Shown piece by piece: positions 37,001 to 46,500 of a DNA stretch of 64,000 nucleotides. The stretch spans positions 1 to 64,000 of the forward strand of contig JAFCCC010000002.1 of assembly GCA_017610385.1 (NCBI GenBank), in the 5' to 3' direction. This stretch comes from Candidatus Nanohalarchaeota archaeon (GTDB taxonomy: Archaea > Nanohalarchaeota > Nanosalinia > Nanosalinales > JAFCCC01). Made by a program: the position numbers and the translations under genes. Below the pieces are notes generated by a model, which did not search any database, was not told the origin of the DNA, and saw only the letters and a program-made list of their open reading frames with translations. Each line of letters begins with the position of its first letter. Within the stretch, counting starts at the first letter, position 1.

Positions 37001-37072
37001 TTGTGGGTTGTAATTGCAGTGATTATAATATTAATTCTTTCTGGTGTAGGGTATAAAAAGTTTAGAAAGTAA
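34067..37072 (+). CDS. Secreted right-handed beta-helix surface protein with C-terminal TM anchor
   Basis: Signal peptide MKKSVMILILIGIFLINFNLVNA; repeated N-x-I/S-x-N-x-I-x(T/S)SG coils; C-terminal TWLWVVIAVIIILILSGVGYKKFRK. Confidence 0.88.
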   Translation: MKKSVMILILIGIFLINFNLVNATTNVTECGTLSSANTIYQLNQSINSSFDCIIINATNITLDCQGYNISFGNATGGKGIRISNDDEEGYDNVTVQNCVVIQNESGADHTAIFFGMNSENGVVYNNTIFVFGVDTPGMLFESNSVNANISFNNITASGGLGSGIVLSENGSGADIRSNTIITSGDDSNGILIGENSSNGTLFNNTITTSANLSFRDGIGGIFLELGTNNVNVSSNTINTSGTDGPGIWIWGSNHSIDGNTIITSGEQGDGIYMSDVQGINLTSNTITISGISADGIHSQLSENSSTLIYNNVIMTSANYSYGIYLLEENYNNISSNNITTSGTASYGIYFNESHNATLLNNIIKTEESDSYVLYLDTSTGNFYNNIFNTSTSGSGINFINCDVSYFNTSKTSGTNIIGRGYIGGNFWTNNLGTGYSDNCIDSNGDYVCDVIYSVNDSIDYLPLADHTNVISACGTLNIEDKSYYLNQSLLVNGTCFNITANNITLDFNGYNITGNTTGNGINVTGYNETTILDGLIYNFSIGIYFKNNSNNNITNITSNNNYQGIAFTTSSNNNLTTLTTNNNTANGILLESSSMNNVFTNIIAHSNNHLGIYIVVSSNNNTFTDIDINYSGIGLAIASGNTFTNMNISNSTTDAILLQYATSDNNNFTNVVVTNTSASYYDINFSTAGIDGTWIKGINFGRYTFAGAGGKVNFEEPNFGKVVFLEAINGSGTDLSTEVDIENNSVFVNSSANSGLNKSANITLYSITYTDPKPQYSSNGVTFIDCTATTDPACAELGFSGNNFVFNVSHFTYFRSAEAYITPSDTTSSSSGGGGYPNYRPKEDELNKGYQKLMYKNWKVSFKVENISHTFKVGDITETNAKISISSETQEAVLSVGEEKKFELSEDNYYDILVKLNSIDTTWKNRANFTIQTIHEEIVSPQKNEAEKEIIQPGPESEGEVIPESEGEVEEGKTNSTWLWVVIAVIIILILSGVGYKKFRK

Positions 37073-37314
37073 ATAAAATTATCAATATATTCTTCCACCC
37101 GCAAGATTATTTCATTTTCTTTTTTAGAAAAAAAGAAACAAAAAAGGCGGCGACACTCCAATACAAAATACAAAAATTTACCCTACGACTTTGATTTTTT
37201 CGGACTTTGTTCCAACGTTGCATATAACACTAAAAATTAAACGAAAAATTGGAAAATTTTTAAGTATAGTATACATTACGTAACTTTTTATTGTTTTAAA
37301 TCAGATTAAAAATC

Positions 37315-37803
37315 ATGTCATACGCCAAAATAGAATGTGATTTAGCTGAATCAGCATTATTTCTTGCAGATTTAATCGAAAGGGTTCCAAAGATAAATAA
37401 AGTGAATGTACAGTATACTTTACCTCCAAATGCCTTGGGTATTATAGGCCCTGTAGGAAATCTTACATTCGTTGAAGACCCAGCAACAAACAGAGGTATT
37501 ATTGACATAAAATCCATAAAAGGGCAAGAAAAGAAGGTGAGCCGTCTCTTTCGAGAAGGATATGAAAACGAATGGCTTACTGGCATATATTATTTTATGG
37601 TAGATTGTTCTTATGTTGAGCCAGAAAACACTTCTAAAGGTCTTCATACTATTTCATTTCAAGGTCATGAAAAGAAATTGACAATACATGGTTATGGACT
37701 GTCAGAAAAGTCTCTTTCCAGATATTTGGAAAATTTAGGCGTATTTAGTATTTTAGAGGAACTGAATCCTAAAAAAGAAGAACCTGAATGGATTCTTCTT
37801 TAA
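37315..37803 (+). CDS. Hypothetical protein
   Basis: 162-aa ORF, protein-like; no family recognised. Confidence 0.65.
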   Translation: MSYAKIECDLAESALFLADLIERVPKINKVNVQYTLPPNALGIIGPVGNLTFVEDPATNRGIIDIKSIKGQEKKVSRLFREGYENEWLTGIYYFMVDCSYVEPENTSKGLHTISFQGHEKKLTIHGYGLSEKSLSRYLENLGVFSILEELNPKKEEPEWILL

Positions 37804-37830
37804 CAAACTTATTTTTCAATAGGGATACAA

Positions 37831-37868
37831 TAATGTTTTATTTAATCGATAATGTTTTATTTAATCGA
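37831..37868. repeat. Perfect tandem duplication, 2 x 19 nt (taatgttttatttaatcga)
   Basis: 37831-37849 and 37850-37868 identical. Confidence 0.93.
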
Positions 37869-38051
37869 TCAAAAATCTTCAAGGTCTGATCTCTAAATTG
37901 TATGCATCTAAAAGTAGTTTATTTAAATGCGGGTTTAGTTTATTTAAATAATGATTTCAGTTTAGTTAAAGGAAAGTTATTCCATTTATTCATTATATTT
38001 CAATCAGTCAACTATAAAAAGAATTACTACTCAATAGGAACATGGGTACCC

Positions 38052-39302
38052 ATGAAGTCATTTAATGTCAGTTTGTTATTTGTACTCTTTATTACTCTAT
38101 TTGGTTTAATCATAGGTAGTTTAGTTACTGCGTTTCCACCGATTCCGTATATTGTTCATGGAAATGTTTATTCTGATGGAAATTTAGTTCCGAAGGGAGC
38201 AGAGATAACTGCCCTAACTTCTGATAGCACACTATGCGGAACAGCTATTATGCCTGCAGATGGAGAATATTGGATTTATGTTAATGGAGATGACTCTGAA
38301 ACAACAGAAGAAGAGGGTGCAAATGAAGGGGATGTAATTAAATTTATGTATGCTGGCAAATATGCGATTGAGACGATTGTATGGAAATCTGGGAAGTTCA
38401 ATTATTCGTTTAACTTAAATTTTAATTCTAATAGTTGTTCTGATTGTGATAATGATGGTTATGATCAGACAGTAGATTGCAAAGATGATAATCCTCAAAT
38501 TCATCCGGGTGCTCCAGAACTTTGTAATAATATAGATGATAATTGTGATGGCTCTATTGATGAAGAATTAACAAGAGTTTGCGGAAGCAGCGTTGGAGAA
38601 TGCGAACAAGGAACTCAAACATGTTCTTCGGGTGTTTGGAGCGCATGTACGGGGGAAATTACACCCAAAACAGAAGAATGTAATAATGTTGATGATGATT
38701 GTGATGGAGTAATTGATGAAGGCTGCTCAACGGGCGGTGGAAATTCTAATGGAGGCACTGGTGGTTCTACTAATGGCGGAACAACTTCTAATACTACAAA
38801 TAATTCAGATGAGAATACAAATACTCAGGAAAATCAAAATAATGCCTCTGGAACTCAACCAGATAATTCTTCCAATGCAGTAAATGAAAGCAATAATGAA
38901 ATTAATGAACCAGAACCATGTAAAGAAGCTTGGAGTTGTTCTGGTTGGACTTCTTGCATAGAAGGATTACAGACAAGAACGTGCATTGACTTTAATGATT
39001 GCGGCACAGAAAAAAATAAACCTGGGGAAGAATTAATTTGTGGATGTAGACCTCATTGGTTCTGTAAACCCTGGTCTAAGTGCATAAACGGTACACAAGA
39101 AAGATTTTGTTTGGATGGACAGGAATGTAATAATAATACGGCATTAGACCAAAAAACACAAACAAGAAATTGTTCGATTCTAACTCAGGATTTAGGGCCT
39201 GTGATTACAGGAAACACAGTTTGGAAAGAAGAATGGACTGTGGGAATTATTTTCGGAGCAATTTCTATCTTAGCGTTCGTATTCTTTAAATGGTTAAGAT
39301 AA
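38052..39302 (+). CDS. Surface protein with MopE-like Asp/Cys motifs, TSP1-like Cys modules and C-terminal TM anchor (ORF 37902-39302; signal peptide starts at MKSFNVSLL, 38052)
   Basis: CDNDGYDQTVDCKDDNPQIHPGAPELCNNIDDNCDGSIDE; EAWSCSGWTSCIEGLQTRTCID; PVITGN...VGIIFGAISILAFVFFKWLR. Confidence 0.85.
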   Translation: MKSFNVSLLFVLFITLFGLIIGSLVTAFPPIPYIVHGNVYSDGNLVPKGAEITALTSDSTLCGTAIMPADGEYWIYVNGDDSETTEEEGANEGDVIKFMYAGKYAIETIVWKSGKFNYSFNLNFNSNSCSDCDNDGYDQTVDCKDDNPQIHPGAPELCNNIDDNCDGSIDEELTRVCGSSVGECEQGTQTCSSGVWSACTGEITPKTEECNNVDDDCDGVIDEGCSTGGGNSNGGTGGSTNGGTTSNTTNNSDENTNTQENQNNASGTQPDNSSNAVNESNNEINEPEPCKEAWSCSGWTSCIEGLQTRTCIDFNDCGTEKNKPGEELICGCRPHWFCKPWSKCINGTQERFCLDGQECNNNTALDQKTQTRNCSILTQDLGPVITGNTVWKEEWTVGIIFGAISILAFVFFKWLR

Positions 39303-39456
39303 ATATTCTTTAATATTTAGAATTCTTTAATAATTAGAGTAAGATTAAACTATTAATTGAACTTGGTTGAACTATTTGCTATATCTGTATTTACTTTTTT
39401 GAATTATTGAAGCGATCTTAGTTAATTATTTGAACTATTGAGTTTAAGTTTAATTC

Positions 39457-40233
39457 ATGTTCGAGATTTTGTGGTTAAGAGAAGAACTCAAAAACAAATA
39501 TTTTCATGTATTTTTATTTGCAATATTTTTTAGTACTATTTCAATTATAATTACACAGAAATTCCTAAATTTTTATAATGGATTAGTTGCTGTTTTTATA
39601 ATTTCTTTGGCTGCAGCATATCCTTTAATTAGATATATGAAAGTGGAAGAAGGAGAGGAAGTCACTTTAGTCAAAAAATTCTCTGAAAAGAATATTTTAA
39701 GGAGGCATGGACGAGAGCTCGCATTATATTTATCATTTTTTATGGGGGTTTTGATTGTTTTTATTGTTGCGACGATTCTCCTGCCTGACGGATTCTTTAA
39801 AATTCAACAAGAAACAATAGGAGTTATTCTTTCTGGAAGTGCAACTCATGGTGAGTTTTTTTGGAGCATTTTATCTAATAATCTTAGGGTATTTGGAATA
39901 ACCTTTTTAATCAGTTTTTTTATTTCTGCTGGAATGATTTTTATTTTGGTTTGGAATGCGTCAATTCTTGGGGTTTTTTTAGCTAGTCAAGCAAGGGGCA
40001 TTGCTCACATACCTGTATTTAGCCTGGGTTATCTGCCTCATGGTTTGTTGGAAATCAGTGCGTATATCTTAGCGGGTTTAGCTGGCGCTTTAATTTCATA
40101 TAATGTTCCCAATTTAGGAATTAAAAAGTTTAGAAGAGATTTGTTCCCTAAAATTTTACTTGATGCGTGTGTAATTGCGATAATTGGACTGGCGTTTGTT
40201 TTAATTGGAGCTGTAGTAGAGGTATTTTTTTAG
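39457..40233 (+). CDS. SpoIIM / DUF95-family membrane protein
   Basis: NNLRVFGITFLISFFISAGMIFILVWNASILGVFLA...LGYLPHGLLEISAYILAGLAGALIS. Confidence 0.88.
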   Translation: MFEILWLREELKNKYFHVFLFAIFFSTISIIITQKFLNFYNGLVAVFIISLAAAYPLIRYMKVEEGEEVTLVKKFSEKNILRRHGRELALYLSFFMGVLIVFIVATILLPDGFFKIQQETIGVILSGSATHGEFFWSILSNNLRVFGITFLISFFISAGMIFILVWNASILGVFLASQARGIAHIPVFSLGYLPHGLLEISAYILAGLAGALISYNVPNLGIKKFRRDLFPKILLDACVIAIIGLAFVLIGAVVEVFF

Positions 40234-40248
40234 CAATCTAATTGCACT

Positions 40249-40527
40249 TCATATAGACACATTATTATACCACGTGCCATAACTATTTCCAATTGCAATA
40301 TTATTTTCTGGAGTAAGTTCTCGAACATAATTTAAGAACTGTCTGACGACCTCTATTTTCTCATCAGGCATTTTTTCTACTAATTCGTGATAGGTTAGTT
40401 CACTTCCCCTAAGGATATAAGGAATTTCTTCTGGTATTTTTTCTCCCATCTGTAAAATGCATTCATACCAGTTAAATCTGTTTTTTTCTGTAAGAACGAC
40501 CTTCCAAAAAATTTGTTCATCTCCCAT
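40249..40527 (-). CDS. Hypothetical protein
   Basis: 92-aa ORF immediately downstream of (abutting) the giant surface gene. Confidence 0.55.
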   Translation of the reverse strand: MGDEQIFWKVVLTEKNRFNWYECILQMGEKIPEEIPYILRGSELTYHELVEKMPDEKIEVVRQFLNYVRELTPENNIAIGNSYGTWYNNVSI

Positions 40528-43500
40528 TAAATCACTAACTCTATTTCATTAACTGCATTAAACCAATAACCCGTTCCAGGAGTTAATATTGTTAAATCGC
40601 TCATTGTTGGGAACATTGGAGAATAAGTCTTCCAACCCGTTGGGGTGTATGCCATTATTAAACTATAATCAGCATCTGTTAATCCATTAAGCACTTCTGT
40701 CGTATTTCGTTCGTTCATGCTTGGATATCCAATTAAATTCCAGCCAGGAACAACAGAAATTGTAGTATTATTTACATGTGTTCCGTTAATTTGCAAAATT
40801 GCATTATTAGTCATATGTATCCAATATCCCACTCCTGGTTTAACTGTTTTTAAATCACTAAAGGTTGGGAAAACCGGACTGTATGTTTTCCAAGATCCGT
40901 TTCCATAACTCAAAATACTATCAAAATCACTATTTATTCCCGAGAACACTGTATTAAGTGAATTGTTTAGTGGGCTTAATGGAATTGAGATTAAATTCCA
41001 ACCATTAGTTAGGTTTAATTCGAAAGTAATCGTGGTGCTTTCTTGTTCTAACCCTTTAATTTCTGGATTTGGTATGTGATTTCCTATCCAATCATTTTGT
41101 GTATCTGTATCTCTTATTTTGGGGTATCTTTGAATAGAAAATCCTTTGTCTGAAGAAATTGCCCATGCGGGATAAGAATTATTATATCCTGATTCCCACG
41201 CGACAAAGTCAATTTCACTTCCATTATTTTTCAAAGCTAAGCTATCTCCATCATTATTCAGATTTAAAGTTAAATCACTTAGATCTGGATCAAATCCATA
41301 AAGCGCATTAAATCCTTCTTGATCTTTTGCAATAACTAAATTCTCTTTTCCATTTAACGTAATATTTTCTGGAAGGGTGTATATCTTTGAATTATCCTCT
41401 AGGGTCCATGAGTCTAGAGAAACTTCTGATTCTGTTGGATTATATAATTCAATCCATTCTTCTTCTGAATCAGTTCCTTCTGTATCATAATAAACTTCTG
41501 TTATTAAAATGTGATTACTTACATTATTGACACAAGATTCTGAGAATTCACAAGTCTCTGTACAAACATTGTTCGAACAGACACCAACTGTTTCATTTAA
41601 TGCGCAAGTATTTTCAATGCTTTCAGGGTAACTGGCCCAATCAAATTCTCCACAAGTTCCTAATCCGCAGCCTTCAGCAGGACATGTTGTGACGTCACAA
41701 TTGGAATCTTGAGCTGTACAAATAGGCATGCTTTCTGGCTCACAAATCATTTCCGCGCAACCTGAACAAGGATTTACACATCCATTGCAATCATAACCTT
41801 CGTCTAAAGGACACATATCATGTATATCGGGAGTGCTATCATTATCTGAATCTGGAAGAATCGCACAACTTTGGTTAAATTCAGAGCTTGTTGAATCACA
41901 AGAATATTCTATACACATACCTAAAGAACAGAAGTCATACCCATTGTTAGGATAAACAGTCCAATTTTCACTAACACATTGTGCTTGTGGGCAGGTTCTT
42001 AGAGAACCACAAATTATTCCATTTGTATCTCTATTTTGTGTTTCATTTTCATATTGTGTAGTTGCAGCATTTGTTGTACAGTATGATTCAGTTGTTCCCG
42101 CATTTACGCAAACGTGTTCTGTTACCGTTCGTTCTCTCTCACAATTTGCATCTAAATCACAAACACCAGACCAATTACAAGACCATTCGCTCCAATAACC
42201 ATATTCATAAGTTCCAGAATAACAATCTTCTGGACTATAACAGTTAATTATTTCTGGAATTTCATATGTACAAGAATAAACACTTAAATCATGATAAAGA
42301 AGCTTTCCTGCACTTTGTGAAAATGTTGCGAATGAAATAGTACAATTATCTCCTTCAATTGAGCATGCTGGGCAACTACAATCTTGAATTAAGTCATTTA
42401 AAACTGGACCCAAATTTCCCAAATACGTTGTTCCATCATATTCCCCAATATACATCCACTCCGAGTCACCTTTATTCCCTGTATCTAAAATAGGATTTGT
42501 TGGGTAAGACTGCAAAATATCTCGCGCAATTTCAATATAAACATTAGAAATATTGATTATGTCTACAGAATAATATTCTCCATGACCTACATTTGCTACA
42601 TTCATCATGGTCTGATAATCTGCTTGATTTCCATATGCAATAGCATATACTGAAATTCCATAAGTTTCCCAAGCATCTCTGGCTATTTCTATTGTTTCAT
42701 TAATAGCTTGCTCTTGACTACAGAACGCTCCACTTAAACACCTGTTGGCCATTCCATCACTCATTAAAATAACAGCTTTTTTCATGTTTGTTCCTTGATT
42801 GACTAGGTTAATTGCTTCATTTAGACCGCAAGAAATGCATGTTTGACCATAAACAGAGTAATCTACGATTTGATCAAGTAAAGAATTTTGATCATTGGAT
42901 AATTCATGACTATTAATTACACCATAACTATAACTGGTTAAACCTAATCTATTATTAGGATAATTCAAAACAGTTTCAACAAAATCACTGTCTGCTTCTC
43001 TTGCTTTAGTTATTTTTTCTCCAGCCATGCTCGCAGATCGATCAGTAACCAAAACAATGTCAACTGTTTTGTCTGATGTGTATGGCACTGAATTTCCATC
43101 AAGTTCTACACTAGCGCCTGTGATACCGACATCTCTTGGAATCGTAACTTTTACAGTTGTATCTGCGCCACCGCCATTTGGGAATTCTATTTCTCGTTCA
43201 GAATAACCACCATAGAATTTATTAGTCAAAAGTTCATTTCCAGTACATTCTAAGCAGCCATAAGTAGAATCGCAAATCATTCCTTCTTCTAAATTACAAC
43301 TATTAATATTACATCCATTTGCTTCACAAGTTCTTTCACCATAATAGCACATATCATTAGTTATTGTTCCTGGAGTAGGGCAAGTTTCTCCTTCATAACT
43401 GCACGAACAGTCTGATAAACAATTTGCGTTATAATAGCATTGATCATTAAAGAGATATGGTTGACAGTTTGAATTTACTTCGCATTCTGCGCCACAGCTT

Positions 43501-46500
43501 AATGAGCAATCCCCTGGTGTTTCAACTAGACCATAATTACAGCCATTTTCTGGATTCAAATAATCACAGGAATTTGCATTACAATAATAATCTCTTGTTC
43601 CAGCCTTGTTATTAATACAAATAAAATCATCATCCATAAAATCATAATTTATTACTTGCGTTTGATTTCCTGCACATTGAGTTCCACTGTTTTCTGTACA
43701 AAAATGTACGGAATAAACACAATTTGGGTCAGCTCCAAATCCTGGCGTATTTCCACCGCCAGACCAAGAGTCAGCTGGACAGCTTTGATTTAGTGTGATT
43801 TGGTAATCGCAAGCGCCGTTTTCACAATAATAATCCCTATTTTCCATATCTAAGAAATTAGAAGTACAATATAACCCATCGTCTGTATTGCAATCTTCTT
43901 CAAATTCAGGAGTGGTATATTCGGTACTTTCAACACAAGCATCAGTTATACAAGAGAAATTATGTAACAATTTTTGTTTTACAACAGCATCATTATCACA
44001 AACTAATTCATAAGGGTCATAATAATTTAAATCAGTACAATTTTGAGTGGTATAATCGCAATTAAATGTTGTAGGATTACAAGTCCCATTTTCTTTTAGA
44101 ATATTTCCTTCACAATTAGTTACACAGTAACCATTCACAGGATTTGTGTTTACAAGTTCGCATGTTGCATTATTGTTTTCTACACAAGCATAATCTGCAA
44201 TACCGCATTCATTAATTAACTCTCCATCTAATTCATTACAATTCTGAACGATACTGTCTTGTTGATATGATGTACTATCTTCGCAACCAGTTAAAGTACA
44301 GTAAAAGTCGTGATAAAGTTTTTTTGTTCGTAATTCTGCGCCCGTACAATAATATTCTGATTCATTGTAATAATTATTGTCATCACAGGTTTCTTGGGCA
44401 TATTCACAACCATTGGCGGTACAGACTCCTTGAGAATACCAAACTCCATTATTACAATGTGTTTGTAGGTCACAAGAATCTATGAATTGGCAGGTTTGAG
44501 TATTACAATTGCTAGAACATACTCCATTTTCTTCTGAGTAATCTAAAATTCCGGGTTCGCATTCTTCTCCTTCTTCTATTATTCCATTTCCGCAAATAAC
44601 TGGAGGTTTGTACAGACAATTGTAAGTACAATTTCCTTCAAAAGGATTCATTTCATCGCATTGACTATCCGCAGCACATCCAGAATAATTTGATTCACAA
44701 TTTAACTCAACTAATTGACAATTCGAGTCACAAGCATCTTGTAAATAGTCATGACCACCTAAATTACAACTTTCAAAATTGGTATTTGGTGCAAAGCCTT
44801 CGCAGGCAGGACTTGCGCTACACAAATATATGCACTCATTTACGTTTTCATAGTGCATTCGATCTAATGCACATTGTTTGTATGTTGCATTTGAATTACA
44901 TAAGAATTCGTGTCCGTCCCCCCATTCTCCGTCTTGATCACACAAGCAACCTTCGTCTATTTCACCATCACAATCATTATCTTTGTGATCACAGAGTTCG
45001 GGAGCACCAGGATAGATTTCTGGATCCGAATCATCACAATCATTATCACATTCAATATCAAAAGTATCATTATCCAAATCTGTTATAATTTCATTAAAAG
45101 AAGTACATTGGTTTTCAGTACAAGAACAACCTAAGCAGGTGTTCTCAACATCAGAGTAATCTCTAAATGTGCCATTGTAACACTGATCGTTTTGATCGCA
45201 TTCTGTGGCAGTACAGTCAGAATCAGTACTACATTCCGCATTACATAATCCCGAACACTCTGTAATTGATGTATCATTTACATAGGTAACATTTTCTTTA
45301 CAGCCAGTTAAAGAGCAGGAGAAATCATGAAATGCTCTATGCACTTTAAAATTATAATTATCGCAATAACCAGTATAATTTTCATAATAATCTAAATCAT
45401 TACAATTGAATGAGTCAAACGTGGTTCCTGTTCCAGAACAATTTGCATTATGGTGCCATACTTCATCTACACAGTAATTGCTCATATTATTTGTTTGAGT
45501 AAACCAGCAAGTCAGGTTTAAATCGCAGCCGAAATAGCATGTTGAATCATCAATGTAGAAATCAGTCGTCTGATCACAAATCGCATCACAAGCTCCTTCT
45601 GCACACTGAGTTGTTGTTTGTGGTTCTTCGCAAGTTACGGGATTTTCAGTACAAAAACAAGAATCACAGGTATTTTCTGTTGAATTTGTAATTGTTAGAT
45701 TATCTAATATTCCATTGATGTTATATTCTGTTAATTTATTGCCTGTACAATAATCTACAAAAGTTTCTGAACAAGTTGTTGCATTGCAATTGCCATCTAA
45801 TTCACATCCTGCGCCACAGAAAAATTCACATCCAACATTTTCTAAACTTTTTGCATGTCCACAACCATTTTCTGGATTTTGAGAATCACAAGAGCTTAAA
45901 TTACAATAATAATCAAGCCAATAATTTTCATAATCCAAGCAAAGGTCATTATTGTCCCAAATTAAATCAAAATCTGCCTCATTTGTTATTGAGGAATCAC
46001 AATAATCATTTGTTCCATTCTCTGTACAAAAATAATCTGTGTAAACACAAGAAGGGTCCTCGCCGAATCCTGGTGTGTTTCCGCCACCACTCCATTCATT
46101 TATTCCACATTGAGTTTCATTTATAATTTCATAATTTGATGTTCCGGTTTCAGTACAATAATAATCTCGCGTTTGAACGCTTTCATTTCCTTCACAATAT
46201 GTTCCGTCATAAATATTATAATTATGAGATTCTGGAACTGTGTAAATACAATTTCCAGTGTTATTTTGTATTTCACAAGTATATTCTCTGTATTCGCAAA
46301 CTGGATCATTAAAGCCCGTTAAATCCCCGTAATTATACCAGTTGTCTTGGGTACCACAATCGTCTAATCTTGCGTGGTTGGTATAATAAGTAGTTTCTAA
46401 ACATCCTCCCACAGAACATGTAAATTCATGGGATAGTCTTTTTTCCCATATTTCACTTCCATTACAATATTGTTCAAAAGGCTCGTAATAATCTAATTCA

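Noticed and set aside
44690-45134. Plus-strand ORFs (44690-45088, 44910-45134, 45776-46126 and similar) opposite the giant protein
   Set aside because: His/Asn/Leu-rich antisense of a Cys/Asn-rich coding sequence; composition artefact of the minus-strand gene.
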